A stretch of 64,000 bases of DNA. Source: Pseudocitrobacter faecalis. GTDB lineage: Bacteria > Pseudomonadota > Gammaproteobacteria > Enterobacterales > Enterobacteriaceae. The position numbers were made by a program, and so were the translations under genes. The stretch spans positions 464,194 through 528,193 of the forward strand of contig QNRL01000002.1 in assembly GCA_003315335.1 (NCBI GenBank), in the 5' to 3' direction. Positions 10,605 to 20,606 of this stretch are shown in pieces; position 1 is the stretch's first letter; every line of letters begins with the position of its first letter. The notes below the pieces were generated by a model. That model had not been told where the DNA came from. It searched no databases and was given only the letters and a program-made list of their open reading frames with translations.

Positions 10605-11593
10605 TTGCCCCGTCTCGCCGTTTAGTCACGACCTGTCTGCTGCTGGCTGCCGCTTGTCTGCTGGTGATGATCTGGAGTCTTCGCAGCGGCGCGGTCACGC
10701 TGGAGTTTAGCCAGGTGCTTTCCGCCCTGTTGGGCGATGCTCCGCGCGCTATCACCATGGTGGTGACCGAATGGCGCTTGCCACGCGTGGTCATGGCGCT
10801 GGTGATTGGCGCGGCGCTCGGCGTCAGCGGCGCTATTTTTCAGTCACTGATGCGCAATCCGCTCGGCAGCCCTGATGTGATGGGCTTTAATACCGGCGCA
10901 TGGAGCGGCGTGCTGGTCGCTATGGTGTTCTTCGATCAGCACCTTACCGCCATTGCGGTCGCCGCGATGGTGGGCGGTATTCTGACCGCGCTGATTGTCT
11001 GGCTGCTGTCCTGGCGCGACGGCATTGATACTTTCAGGCTTATCATCATCGGCATCGGCGTGCGAGCAATGTTGGTAGCCTTCAATACCTGGCTGCTGCT
11101 ACGCGCGTCGCTGGAAACCGCGATCTCTGCCGGGCTGTGGTATGCGGGCTCACTCAACGGTCTGACCTGGGCAAAAGCCTGGCCGTCGGTGCCGATTATT
11201 ATCGTGATGTTGGTCTGCGCCGCTCTGCTGGTGCGCCGCCTGCGGCTACTGGAGATGGGCGATGACACCGCCTGCGCGCTTGGCGTTCGCGTAGAATATT
11301 CGCGCCTGCTGATGATGTTTGTTGCCGTCATCCTGACGGCGGCGTCCACCGCGCTGGCAGGGCCGATCTCCTTCATTGCGCTGGTCGCACCGCATATTGC
11401 CCGCCGTCTCAGCGGCACTGCGCGCTGGGGTCTGATGCAGGCAGCACTGTGCGGCGCACTGCTGCTGGCCGCCGCCGATTTCTGCGCACAGCAATTGTTC
11501 CAGCCATACCAGCTTCCGGTCGGCGTCGTCACCGTAAGCCTGGGCGGTATTTACCTTATTGTGTTGCTTATTCAGGAGTCCCGCAAAAAATGA
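10601..11593 (+). CDS. fepG: FepG, ferric-enterobactin ABC permease
   Basis: Second FecCD-type permease, 330 residues, same length as E. coli FepG. RLPRVVMALVIGAALGVSGA, RNPLGSPDVMGFNTGA and GPISFIALVAPHIARRLSG mark the family. It starts inside the end of fepD (ATGA overlap) and ends overlapping the fepC start by four bases. Confidence 0.96.
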   Translation: MIAPSRRLVTTCLLLAAACLLVMIWSLRSGAVTLEFSQVLSALLGDAPRAITMVVTEWRLPRVVMALVIGAALGVSGAIFQSLMRNPLGSPDVMGFNTGAWSGVLVAMVFFDQHLTAIAVAAMVGGILTALIVWLLSWRDGIDTFRLIIIGIGVRAMLVAFNTWLLLRASLETAISAGLWYAGSLNGLTWAKAWPSVPIIIVMLVCAALLVRRLRLLEMGDDTACALGVRVEYSRLLMMFVAVILTAASTALAGPISFIALVAPHIARRLSGTARWGLMQAALCGALLLAAADFCAQQLFQPYQLPVGVVTVSLGGIYLIVLLIQESRKK

Positions 11594-12393
11594 CCGTTTC
11601 TCAGCCCCGTTTGCGCGGTGAACAGTTAACGCTGGCCTATGGTAAAAAGACGATTGCGGAAGATCTTAACGTCACCATTCCCGATGGCCATTTCACCGCG
11701 ATTATTGGCCCCAACGGCTGCGGAAAATCGACCCTTTTACGTACGCTCAGCCGTTTGATGACGCCCACGCAAGGGCATGTTTTTCTCGATGGCAAACATA
11801 TTCAGCATTATGCCAGTAAGGAAGTCGCGCGCCGCATTGGGTTACTGGCGCAAAATGCCACCACGCCGGGCGATATCACCGTGCAGGAACTGGTAGCACG
11901 CGGACGTTATCCGCATCAGCCGCTGTTCACTCGCTGGCGCGAGGAGGATGAACGCGCGGTGGCGAAGGCGATGCAGGCCACGGGGGTGACAAATCTCGCC
12001 AGCCAAAGCGTCGATACACTGTCGGGCGGTCAACGTCAGCGCGTGTGGATAGCCATGGTGCTAGCGCAGGAAACGGCCATTATGCTGCTGGATGAGCCGA
12101 CCACCTGGCTTGATATCAGCCATCAAATCGACCTGCTGGAACTGCTGAGCGAACTTAATCGTCAACAGGGTTACACGCTGGCGGCGGTACTTCACGACCT
12201 GAACCAGGCCTGCCGTTACGCCACCCATTTGATTGCATTGAAGGAAGGAAAGATTGTCGCGGAGGGCGCACCGGGCAAGATTGTCAGCGCAGAACTTATT
12301 GAGCAGGTTTACGGTTTAAAATGCATGATCATTGAAGACCCGGTTGCCGGCACACCGTTGGTGGTGCCGCTTGGACGAACCGGGCGTGCCTGA
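11590..12393 (+). CDS. fepC: FepC, ferric-enterobactin ABC ATPase
   Basis: ATP-binding subunit, 267 residues, powering FepDG. Walker A GPNGCGKST, signature LSGGQRQRVWIAMVLAQ and Walker B IMLLDEPTTWLD are intact, followed by the H-loop VLHDLNQA. The ATG at 11590 overlaps the fepG stop (ATGA). The open frame reaches back into fepG, but only this start gives the family N-terminus. Confidence 0.96.
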   Translation: MTVSQPRLRGEQLTLAYGKKTIAEDLNVTIPDGHFTAIIGPNGCGKSTLLRTLSRLMTPTQGHVFLDGKHIQHYASKEVARRIGLLAQNATTPGDITVQELVARGRYPHQPLFTRWREEDERAVAKAMQATGVTNLASQSVDTLSGGQRQRVWIAMVLAQETAIMLLDEPTTWLDISHQIDLLELLSELNRQQGYTLAAVLHDLNQACRYATHLIALKEGKIVAEGAPGKIVSAELIEQVYGLKCMIIEDPVAGTPLVVPLGRTGRA

Positions 12394-12397
12394 TATT

Positions 12398-12474
12398 TGC
12401 CCGGTGGCGCTACGCTTACCGGGCCTACGTGAGTGGCCGGATAAGGCGCTACGCGCCGCATCCGGCAAATGCTC
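12398..12474. repeat. REP pair between fepC and fepE
   Basis: Two palindromic units, CCCGGTGGCGCTACGCTTAC with CGGGCCTAC and GGCCGGATAAGGCG with CGCCGCATCCGGC, fill the convergent gap. Confidence 0.8.
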
Positions 12475-12475
12475 A

Positions 12476-13612
12476 TTAGGCTAATTGCTCTTCCAGGGGA
12501 GTCGCTTCTTCAAGCTTGCGAGAAAGCATTGCATTTTGCAGCAGCACCGCACCGCAACCCACCATGCCTCCCACCAGCCCGGCCAGCAGAATGATCAACG
12601 CTTTACCCGGGCCATCTTTCTTCACTGGCAATGATGGCGTGAGCTGATATTTAAACGGCTCGAACGACACATCGGAGATATTCAGCGCAGTTAACTGCTG
12701 AACATGATATTGCAGATTACGCAGGTCACCATTAATATCCGCAAGATCCGTTACGCCCTTTTCAATCTGCAGTTTTTTCGCAATACCATCGGCACCTAAT
12801 GCAATAGAGAAATCAGGATCGTCTTTAACCGCCTGGCCATTGCTGTATACCGGTTTTGCAATACCCGCTGCGGTCGCAATCTCCAGTGAATAGTGCAGAC
12901 GATTAATCTTCGCATCGAGCTGATTCTTTAATTTTATCAGCTCCAGTGCCAGTTTTTCTTTCTCAAAATGGGTTTTAATATCGAGACGGTTACGCATATC
13001 GTCCAGCGTCTCTTTCACCACAATTGCCGAGATATAATCGATATAGCCCTTGAGAACCTTCTGTGCTTCTTCCGGGTTTGGGCCGGTAAAGCTCAGCGTC
13101 CAGGAGGTGAATAACGCAGGCTCATTCTTCTTACCGAAGTTGTTATCTACCGCTTTCATTTTATCGCTCAGGCCAACAATGGCCCGGTGCAGATCCAGCG
13201 GGTCAATTTCAGCCCCTTTCAGCTGATCCATAATCACCGGCGATGTGCGCAGATACTCTTCCAGTAGCGAAAGTGAATTAAATTTCTTAATAAACTGGGT
13301 GAACACCTCGGACTTTTTGACGCTCACATCAACATCCAGCACGCGTAATGCCACCAGCGTCTTCTCAAGCTCCTGCCACTGGCTCGGTTCGGCGGTGGTG
13401 ATCACCGCCTGGCTGGTCCATTTTTGCGGCATCAGGAACGACGCTAATAGTCCTACCACGGCAAATCCGAACGCGATTGCAATAATGCGTGTTTTCGCGC
13501 GCCATAAAATATCCACCAGGTGGAGCAAATCAATTTCTTTACTGTTTGAAGAGAGAGCTGGATAGGAAGAGAAGTCTGAATCTTTGTTAGGTTTTATATT
13601 GATTGATGACAT
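12476..13612 (-). CDS. fepE: FepE, Wzz-type O-antigen chain-length regulator
   Basis: 378-residue polysaccharide co-polymerase. In Salmonella, FepE sets very long O-antigen chains; despite its name it is not needed for iron uptake. Two membrane segments flank a large periplasmic coiled-coil region: about residues 35-60 (IIAIAFGFAVVGLLASFLMPQ) and about 335-360 (IILLAGLVGGMVGCGAVLL). The proline-rich PFKYQLTPSLPVKKDGPGK before the second segment is the Wzz signature. It is divergent from a lipopolysaccharide galactosyltransferase-like gene. Confidence 0.93.
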   Translation of the reverse strand: MSSINIKPNKDSDFSSYPALSSNSKEIDLLHLVDILWRAKTRIIAIAFGFAVVGLLASFLMPQKWTSQAVITTAEPSQWQELEKTLVALRVLDVDVSVKKSEVFTQFIKKFNSLSLLEEYLRTSPVIMDQLKGAEIDPLDLHRAIVGLSDKMKAVDNNFGKKNEPALFTSWTLSFTGPNPEEAQKVLKGYIDYISAIVVKETLDDMRNRLDIKTHFEKEKLALELIKLKNQLDAKINRLHYSLEIATAAGIAKPVYSNGQAVKDDPDFSIALGADGIAKKLQIEKGVTDLADINGDLRNLQYHVQQLTALNISDVSFEPFKYQLTPSLPVKKDGPGKALIILLAGLVGGMVGCGAVLLQNAMLSRKLEEATPLEEQLA

Positions 13613-14021
13613 GCTGTATGTCCTGCAGCGGTTCTGATAGATAACATCCCGACAACATAATACCAGAACTTCAGATTATTCCTACTCTAAATTGCCTATA
13701 TTGTAAGCACGCTACCAATAATGGCAGGAAAACCGGGCTCGATGTTACTGCTATGTAACAAAACAGCACTCCCTCAAATAAAATGCATTCGAATAATTCA
13801 TATCGATAATAATGCATCAGGAACAGTTGCCACTCTCAAATAGTCAGAACGGCAATAACCCGTGATCACGATCACATTTTGACAGTTCCACTCCCCTTCC
13901 GGAAATATTCCAAATTGAGTCCTATTTTGAGCAAAGTTAAAATTAGTATAAGACTGCCAGTCTCCTTTCAGCTATTTCATTAACAGCATCATCACAATAA
14001 GGTTCAAGTGGATAAAAAATA
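13613..14021. other. AT-rich divergent gap between fepE and the WaaB-like gene
   Basis: 409 bases with no convincing open frame. The stretch nearest the WaaB-like start is AT-rich and should hold both promoters. I see no clean Fur box or REP element here. Confidence 0.5.
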
Positions 14022-15161
14022 ATGAAAATAGTATTTATTGGTGAAGCTATTTCAGGTTTTGGCGGAATGGAAACGGTGATTCGCAATGTCATCAAGACAT
14101 TAAGCGCCGAACCTTTCTCCGCGCAATGTAAAATATTTTTTACCTGTCGCAAGAATGACATGGACAAGGAATGGCTTAAAGACATTGATGCACATTACTC
14201 CATTTCGACTATCAAAATTTCATCTTTACGCAGAGCGAAACACCTTCGCGCCCTGCGTGGCTGGCTTGCTGATGAACAGCCCGACGTGGTTATCGCTATC
14301 GACCCACTATCATGCTTCTATGCCAGTAAGGCGCGCTTAAAAATTAACGGCCACTTTACGCTATTTTCCTGGCCACATTTTTCGCTGGACCATAAAAAGC
14401 ACGCAAAATATATCACCTGCGCCGATGAGCATCTGGCTATTAGCTGCGGCATCCGCCAGCAGATGATTAAGCGAGGCGTACCCGAAAAGAATATTCACGT
14501 CATCTATAATCCAACAGATAAAACGCCGATCGTTATTCCCGCCCATAATCAGGAGGATATTCCAACCTTTATCTATGTTGGGAGATTAAAATTCGAAGGG
14601 CAGAAACGGGTTAAAGATTTACTCGACGGTTTATCCCGGGTACCCGGACGCTGGAAATTACATGTTATCGGTGACGGCTCTGACAGCGATCGCTGCAAAA
14701 CATATGCCCAGGAGTTATGTATTGCGAATCGAATTACCTGGCATGGCTGGCAGGCACAACCGTGGAAAGTGGTGCAGGAAGAGATAGGCCAGGTGACGGC
14801 ACTGCTGCTGACCTCCTCTTTTGAAGGATTCCCCATGACGCTGCTGGAAGCGATGGCGCGGGGTGTCCCCTGCATCAGTGCAGACTGTGTCTCCGGGCCG
14901 GGCGATATCATCATTCCTGGGGTAAATGGTCTCCTCTATCCACCCGGTGAACAGGCAGAGCTTTCAGCGTACCTTTCAGCCATGATAAACGGTGAGATAA
15001 CGTTCGACCACGCGGCCATTCCTGCCACCATCGAAGCGTTTTATGCCGATAATTACTATCGCAGATTAAGTGACATCTTGTGTTCGCGCGCCATGACACC
15101 TTCCCTTTCAATTCAGGAAAGCCAAAAAAAACGCACGCGACTGACTACCGCACTGAACTAA
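14022..15161 (+). CDS. WaaB-like lipopolysaccharide 1,6-galactosyltransferase
   Basis: 379-residue GT4-type glycosyltransferase. It follows E. coli WaaB, the enzyme that adds galactose to the outer-core glucose of lipopolysaccharide, along most of its length: IGEAISGFGGMETVIR at the start, SWPHFSLDHKKHAKYITCAD in the middle, FIYVGRLKFEGQKRVKDLLD at the nucleotide-sugar domain, and LLTSSFEGFPMTLLEAMA around the catalytic EX7E element. It is longer at the C-terminus than WaaB by about 20 basic residues. waaB normally sits in the waa core cluster; here it stands alone between fepE and entF. It is cytoplasmic or peripheral to the inner membrane. A true second WaaB or an enzyme acting on another core sugar are both possible. 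Confidence 0.85.
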   Translation: MKIVFIGEAISGFGGMETVIRNVIKTLSAEPFSAQCKIFFTCRKNDMDKEWLKDIDAHYSISTIKISSLRRAKHLRALRGWLADEQPDVVIAIDPLSCFYASKARLKINGHFTLFSWPHFSLDHKKHAKYITCADEHLAISCGIRQQMIKRGVPEKNIHVIYNPTDKTPIVIPAHNQEDIPTFIYVGRLKFEGQKRVKDLLDGLSRVPGRWKLHVIGDGSDSDRCKTYAQELCIANRITWHGWQAQPWKVVQEEIGQVTALLLTSSFEGFPMTLLEAMARGVPCISADCVSGPGDIIIPGVNGLLYPPGEQAELSAYLSAMINGEITFDHAAIPATIEAFYADNYYRRLSDILCSRAMTPSLSIQESQKKRTRLTTALN

Positions 15162-15185
15162 TACCCTCCCCCGAAAGGGAGGGTA
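15162..15185. terminator. Hairpin between convergent WaaB-like gene and entF
   Basis: TACCCTCCC-N6-GGGAGGGTA gives a perfect 9-bp stem exactly in the gap between the two convergent stop codons. Confidence 0.65.
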
Positions 15186-15190
15186 AGCGG

Positions 15191-18100
15191 TTATTGTTCG
15201 CCAAGGATACGCTTCAGTACCGGGCCAATCGTCACAAAGGCCTGCGGTGAGATAATATCGACGTGGGCGCAATCCTGACGATAGACTTCCAGCTCACCGA
15301 CCCACGGAGCCCAGGCCTGCTGCGGATCCATGCCTTCCGGTAGCGTGCGTTCAGCGACAAACAGCGTCGCCCTGCCATCGAACCGGGCGCTATGCGCGGT
15401 GGTCAGTAACCTCACCGCATCGGCATAGTTGCCTTCGATAGCGGTAAACAGTTCGCCAGAGGTTTGCCCTTGTTGAGCGGCGAGAAACGCCTCGCGCTCG
15501 CGGGCGATTTCAGCCAGCACTTCCGGATCCAGACCGTTGGCTTCTTTTTCCGACCAGTTTTGCGTTTCCGGCGGCCAGGTATCGAGTAAGCCCAGGAATG
15601 CCACCGCTTCACCGCGTGCACGCAGCCGCGCGGCAATGCCTTGCGCCAGCGTGCCGCCCAGCGAATACCCGAACAGATAGTACGGCCCATGCGGTTGCTG
15701 CGCCAGAAGCGTAGCAAGATGATGGTCGCAAACCTCGTCCAGTGTCGCGGCATGCTGCATCGGCCCTTCCGGGCGCGGCGACTGGATACCGGTAATCGAC
15801 CAGTTTTCTGGCAGATAGCGCGCCAGCACGCTGAATTGCCAGGCAAAACCCGAGGCCGGATGGAAGCAAAACAGCGTTGGCCCATGGCTTTCACGCAGCG
15901 GAAGCAGCGTCTCATAGCCCAGGCGCTGCGCCTGTTCGTCATTTTCAGCCTCCAGCAGCGCGCTGAGTTTGCTCACCGTAGAGGCCACCATCACCTGCCC
16001 CGGCGTCACCTGACGCCCGGTTTCCTGACTCAACTGGGCGGCAAGGCGCATCGCCAGTAGCGAATGTCCGCCCAGCGCGAAGAAATCCGCTTCCACATCC
16101 CTAATCTCGCAACCGAGAAGCGTGCTGAACGCCTGCGCCACCAGCGTTTCCGTGCCTGCCAATGGCGGGCGGCTTTGCGTGCTTACGGTCAGTTGCGGCA
16201 GCGGTAAGGCTTTACGATCGAGCTTCCCGTTAGCGCTCAGCGGCAGAGAATCCAGTTGAAGCAGCACGACCGGCACCATATGCGGCGGCAATTGTTCACG
16301 CAGTTGCGCCAGTAAAGCGTCACGATCCAGCGGTAAACCGGATTCTGACACCAGATAACCGACCAACTGACGCGCGTCGCCGCCGGTGGCTGCCGCCTGA
16401 TTGATGACGCAGGCATGGGTGACCGCCTGCGCCACATCCGGCAAGCTTTGCATTACGCGGTCAATTTCCCCCAACTCAATACGCTGGCCGCGAATTTTCA
16501 GCTGATCGTCACTGCGTCCCAGATACTCCACCGCGCCGTTTTCCAGCCAGCGCGCGACATCCCCGGTGCGATACATGCGCTCGCCCGGCGCAAACGGATC
16601 GGCAATAAAGCGGCTAGCGGTGAGATCGGGTCTCCCCAGATAGCCTTGTGCCAGTTGAATGCCGGTCAGATAAAGATCGCCCGCAATTCCCATCGGAACC
16701 GGGCGCATCATTGCATCAAGAATGCGTAATCCGGTATTCCACACCGGATAACCAATCGGCACGCTATTTCCGGTGGTATTCGCCAGTTCCTTGCCAAACG
16801 CCGGATACCAGCTCACGTCCACGGCGGCTTCCGTCGGGCCATACAGATTATGCAGCGGGGCGCGCGTAAGCTGTTCCCACTCGCGGCAAAGCTGTGCAGG
16901 CAGTGCTTCGCCGCTACAGAACACGCGCTTCAGCGTACGGCAACAACGTGCCGTCTCCGGCGTCAGCGAGGCCACAAACGCCGCCAGCATCGACGGGACA
17001 AAGTGTGTGGTGGTGATGCCATATTCTGCGAAGAATTGCTGCATCGCCTGCGGATCGCGGTGAGCTTCCGGCTCAGCCATCACCAGTTTCGCACCGGCGA
17101 TAAACGGCCACCAGAATTCCCAGACCGAGACATCAAAACTGCACGGTGTTTTCTGCGCAACCACATCATCAGCCGTCAGCGGATAGTGATTCTGCATCCA
17201 CAACAGACGGTTGACGATGGCTTCATGTCCGACCATCACACCTTTTGGTCTGCCAGTAGAACCTGAAGTAAAGATGATATAGGCCGTCTGTTGCGGCGTA
17301 GTCAGGCCCAATGGTTCACAGCCATCCACCGGCAACGGTTCGTTGTAGCAAAGGCTTTCAATGTTCGGGAAACGATCACGCTGATCGGCTGAAGTGATCA
17401 GCAGTTTCGGTTTCGCATCTTCCAGCATCATGTGCAGGCGATCGTCCGGGTAGCCCGTATCAAGCGGCAGCCATGCGGCTCCGGCTTCCACGATCCCGTG
17501 CAACGCCAGCGTCAGGAACACAGAACGCGGCAGCGCCACTGCGACACTGTCGCCCGGCTGAACACCGTGAGCGCGTAATAACCGCGCAAGTGCCAGCGTC
17601 TGCTCGCGCAATTCACGATAGCTAAACTGATAACGTGCGTCCGCCAGCGCCGGGGCATCTGGCGTTTTTGCCGCCTGCTCCGCCACCAGCGAATTCAGCG
17701 TAGCCGCCGGGATCGCATGCGCGGTGTCGTTAATTTTTTCTAACTGCGCGTACTCGTCGTCAGAGAGCAAATCCGCATCGCCGCAGGCTAACGCCGGGTT
17801 ATCCGCGAATTGCTGCAATAAAGCACTGAGGCGTGCAATATGGCGTGTAAGCGTCGGCTCGTCATAGCGCTGCTGGTTTGCCAGCACTTCCAGCGTCAGG
17901 CCGCCCGACTCATCCGGGAACAGTGCCAGTTCAAGGTCGTTTACCGGGCCGGTCGCCAGCGTATGGGTCGTCGCCTGTACATCGGTGAAGGCCAGATGGT
18001 AATCAAATACTTTGACGTTAAAGACCGGGCCAAACAGCGGTTCATCGCCCGCCGCGCGACCGCTGTCGCGCACAATCTGCTCGGCATCGTAACGTTGATG

Positions 18101-19066
18101 ACGACGCATTTTCTTCAGCTGCCCGGAAAGGCGTACCGCCAGCTCTGCCAGCGTTTCTTTTCCATTCAGGGTGACGGAGAGCGGCAACACATTCAGCACC
18201 GGCCCGGTGGCGGTTAACGCCGCCGATCCCATACGACGCATAAAAATAAACCCGGCGGCAAAGTCGCTGCGCCCGCATAAACGCCCAAGCCAGAGCGCGC
18301 TCAATGCCAGCGCCAGATCGGCGCGCTGGCACTGCGGCGCCGAGGCCGCCAGACGTGAAAACGCGTGGCGATCGGCGGTCAGTTTTAGCCGCCAGATATC
18401 GGTGGTTTCCGCGCGACATGGCAGCGGAACGGGAGAGAGTGATATCGGTGACGGCAGCGATTGACGCTGCTCGCGCCAGAACGCGCCGTCACGCTGATAC
18501 GCCTCGCTTTCCCGATAGCGCTGGTATTCCTCCACCACCTCAGCAAACGGGGTAAATGGCGATGCTGGCGTCGGTTCGCCCTGCTGCCAGGCGCGGTAAA
18601 TTTCGCTGATTTGGCGGGTAATAGCCGGGAAACTGAAGCCATCCACCAGCAAATGATGATAACGCTGATACCAGTACCAGCGTCGATCACCGACGCGATA
18701 AAGCTGATGACACAGCAGCGGATTACCGCTGTCCAGACGCAGATTTTGCGCCAGATCGGCCTGCATCAGGTGCATTGCGGCCTGGTGCGGGTCGGCATCC
18801 GCGCGAAGATCGTGTATGTCAGGCGTTGTGAACGTCAGGCTGTCGTCAACCTGCTGCCACGGCTCGCCGTTGTCCTCGCCAAAACGCATACGTAACGTAT
18901 CGGCCTGATTCACCCCGGCGACAATCGCGCGCGCCAGCAGTTCGCCATCCACTTCGCCTTCCAGCTCAACATAATGCGCCACGCTCCAGGCATTGGGTAA
19001 CGTTGAGAGTTTTTCCGCCATCCAGATCCCCGGTTGGGCGGCGACTAACGGTAAACGCGGGCTCAT
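15191..19066 (-). CDS. entF: EntF, enterobactin synthetase serine-activating NRPS
   Basis: 1291-residue nonribosomal peptide synthetase, two residues shorter than E. coli EntF. The condensation domain (HHLLVDGFS, about residues 137-145) joins dihydroxybenzoate to serine. The adenylation domain (about 450-950; FTSGSTGRPKGVMVG, YGPTEAAVD, YRTGDVAR) activates L-serine. The peptidyl carrier holds its Ser in GGHSLLAMRLAAQ (about 1005). The C-terminal thioesterase (GYSLGG) trimerises and cyclises the product. It overlaps the MbtH gene by four bases, so the two are translated together. Confidence 0.98.
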   Translation of the reverse strand: MSPRLPLVAAQPGIWMAEKLSTLPNAWSVAHYVELEGEVDGELLARAIVAGVNQADTLRMRFGEDNGEPWQQVDDSLTFTTPDIHDLRADADPHQAAMHLMQADLAQNLRLDSGNPLLCHQLYRVGDRRWYWYQRYHHLLVDGFSFPAITRQISEIYRAWQQGEPTPASPFTPFAEVVEEYQRYRESEAYQRDGAFWREQRQSLPSPISLSPVPLPCRAETTDIWRLKLTADRHAFSRLAASAPQCQRADLALALSALWLGRLCGRSDFAAGFIFMRRMGSAALTATGPVLNVLPLSVTLNGKETLAELAVRLSGQLKKMRRHQRYDAEQIVRDSGRAAGDEPLFGPVFNVKVFDYHLAFTDVQATTHTLATGPVNDLELALFPDESGGLTLEVLANQQRYDEPTLTRHIARLSALLQQFADNPALACGDADLLSDDEYAQLEKINDTAHAIPAATLNSLVAEQAAKTPDAPALADARYQFSYRELREQTLALARLLRAHGVQPGDSVAVALPRSVFLTLALHGIVEAGAAWLPLDTGYPDDRLHMMLEDAKPKLLITSADQRDRFPNIESLCYNEPLPVDGCEPLGLTTPQQTAYIIFTSGSTGRPKGVMVGHEAIVNRLLWMQNHYPLTADDVVAQKTPCSFDVSVWEFWWPFIAGAKLVMAEPEAHRDPQAMQQFFAEYGITTTHFVPSMLAAFVASLTPETARCCRTLKRVFCSGEALPAQLCREWEQLTRAPLHNLYGPTEAAVDVSWYPAFGKELANTTGNSVPIGYPVWNTGLRILDAMMRPVPMGIAGDLYLTGIQLAQGYLGRPDLTASRFIADPFAPGERMYRTGDVARWLENGAVEYLGRSDDQLKIRGQRIELGEIDRVMQSLPDVAQAVTHACVINQAAATGGDARQLVGYLVSESGLPLDRDALLAQLREQLPPHMVPVVLLQLDSLPLSANGKLDRKALPLPQLTVSTQSRPPLAGTETLVAQAFSTLLGCEIRDVEADFFALGGHSLLAMRLAAQLSQETGRQVTPGQVMVASTVSKLSALLEAENDEQAQRLGYETLLPLRESHGPTLFCFHPASGFAWQFSVLARYLPENWSITGIQSPRPEGPMQHAATLDEVCDHHLATLLAQQPHGPYYLFGYSLGGTLAQGIAARLRARGEAVAFLGLLDTWPPETQNWSEKEANGLDPEVLAEIAREREAFLAAQQGQTSGELFTAIEGNYADAVRLLTTAHSARFDGRATLFVAERTLPEGMDPQQAWAPWVGELEVYRQDCAHVDIISPQAFVTIGPVLKRILGEQ

Positions 19067-19281
19067 GCGGCCCCCTTTTCAGAGGCATAGTGCGACGGGG
19101 TAAGCGTTGACCAGTTATCCGTGAGCCAGGCATTGCAGGCGTCAATAGATTGCGGCTCACTCATCACGCGCCAGCCCGCAGGTAGCGCGCACTGGGGAGG
19201 CCATAGACTAAACTGCTGCTGTTCATTTTGCAGAAGATAAAACAGCCCCTGCACATCGTCGAAGGGGTTACTAACTTGCAT
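19063..19281 (-). CDS. ybdZ: MbtH-like protein YbdZ, partner of EntF
   Basis: 72-residue MbtH family protein. These bind the NRPS adenylation domain and help it fold and activate its amino acid. The conserved NPFDD at residues 5-9 and the SLWP and PAGW tryptophans are present. The third conserved Trp lies in AWLTDNW. It sits between fes and entF, overlapping entF, as in E. coli. Confidence 0.94.
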   Translation of the reverse strand: MQVSNPFDDVQGLFYLLQNEQQQFSLWPPQCALPAGWRVMSEPQSIDACNAWLTDNWSTLTPSHYASEKGAA

Positions 19282-19310
19282 ACCAAACTCCTGTCGTTAA
19301 TCGTGCTTTG

Positions 19311-20525
19311 CTAGTCGGCGTGAACCAAAGGTTCCCAGAGCGTCATCAGCCCCGCGGTTAACCCGCCACGCCAGCAAAGCGCATCATGCCCGCCGTCAAC
19401 CTGACGCCAGAAAATCGACTGCTGTGTTTGCTGTAGTTGTGATAAGAGCGCCTGATTGGCGCGAAAGATAATCGGCTCGCGTACACCGGCTTCCAGCACG
19501 ATGCGCAAGGCTGCTGGCTGTATCTCACCGCTTTTGAGGCGTTGCAAAATCAGCCCTTCCTCCTGGCCGCCGCGATGCGGCCACCAGTACGATCCCGACT
19601 GGCTTAATATGCAGCCAAAACGCTCCGGCCAGTAAAGCCCGGCGTAGAGCGATGAGAGGCCGCCGAAACTCTGCCCGGCCACCACGGTGCGATCGGCGCG
19701 ATCGCTAAACGGCGCGATGGCCTGAACTTGTGGCAGGAGTTCCTGCTGTACCGCCTGCCAGAACGTCGGGTTACACGGCAGTTCTACGCTGCGGTGCGCA
19801 TTGTCGATCACGTCGATCAACAGATAAACCGCCGGAGGCAGTTTTCCAGTCTGGGTTAGCGCCGTCAGCGCCGGCCACACGGGCATGCTTTCCGCCCAGA
19901 ACTGACCATCCAGCAGCACCGCCAGCGGCCTGTCGGAATCATTCTCGTCACCGGTAGTAAAAATCCACGCTCGCCGGGTGTTATTCAGGATCGTGCTATG
20001 CCATTTAACACACTGCGGCGCGTTCCAGTGCGCCGCAGGCGCCGTCCATCCCGGCTGTTCCGGGGCATCGGGCATCTCCAGCGCCGAGACCGCATGGCCG
20101 CGCCCGCCCTTCCAGCTTTGGGGATTTAACGGATCCGCCACCGCACGTGGCAAGAGCTTGCGCCAGCCTTCGCGCAGCAGCGCACGATCCGGCACGCTTT
20201 GGCTAAAGATCGCTGCCGGAAAATCATCTTCGCGTTCAGAAGGGGCGAAGCAGTAGCTTCCCCGCCAGGTGGCAGGCAGCGTCGTTTGCCAGAACCAGGC
20301 ATCCGTATCAGGCAGGCGTTCCAGCGTTTGTGGCGCGGAGTTGTGGTGATGATCGGTGACGCCGGTGATGTAAATCCACACCCGACGAACAGGGGATGTT
20401 TGCGCGGTGCCCTCGGGATCGCGCCACCAGAATGTGACCTGGTAGCGATCGCCAACGCGTTCATATTGTGGGCCTTTTATCGTCGCCCACCAGGCATCGC
20501 TTCCTGTTGCTAACTTCTCCGTCAC
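19311..20525 (-). CDS. fes: Fes, cytoplasmic enterobactin esterase
   Basis: 404-residue esterase that hydrolyses the ferric-enterobactin trilactone inside the cell so iron can be released. The N-terminal enterochelin-esterase domain covers about residues 1-150. The alpha/beta hydrolase part carries the nucleophile in AGQSFGGLSSLYAG and a catalytic His in GGHDALCW. There is no signal peptide. The start is a GTG at 20525. Divergent from fepA; fes-ybdZ-entF form one operon. Confidence 0.96.
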   Translation of the reverse strand: MTEKLATGSDAWWATIKGPQYERVGDRYQVTFWWRDPEGTAQTSPVRRVWIYITGVTDHHHNSAPQTLERLPDTDAWFWQTTLPATWRGSYCFAPSEREDDFPAAIFSQSVPDRALLREGWRKLLPRAVADPLNPQSWKGGRGHAVSALEMPDAPEQPGWTAPAAHWNAPQCVKWHSTILNNTRRAWIFTTGDENDSDRPLAVLLDGQFWAESMPVWPALTALTQTGKLPPAVYLLIDVIDNAHRSVELPCNPTFWQAVQQELLPQVQAIAPFSDRADRTVVAGQSFGGLSSLYAGLYWPERFGCILSQSGSYWWPHRGGQEEGLILQRLKSGEIQPAALRIVLEAGVREPIIFRANQALLSQLQQTQQSIFWRQVDGGHDALCWRGGLTAGLMTLWEPLVHAD

Positions 20526-20573
20526 GTTAACCCCATGTTTAGTGTGGAATTTTTTGTTACATGTAAAAATCTA

Positions 20574-20606
20574 TTGATAATATTATTGATAACTATTTGC
20601 ATTTGC
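20574..20606. promoter_or_regulatory. Fur-type region between fes and fepA
   Basis: Repeated GATAA hexamers (TTGATAATATTATTGATAAC) followed by ATTTGCATTTGC form the expected overlapping Fur sites in the fes/fepA divergent region, about 50-80 bases upstream of fes. Confidence 0.65.
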
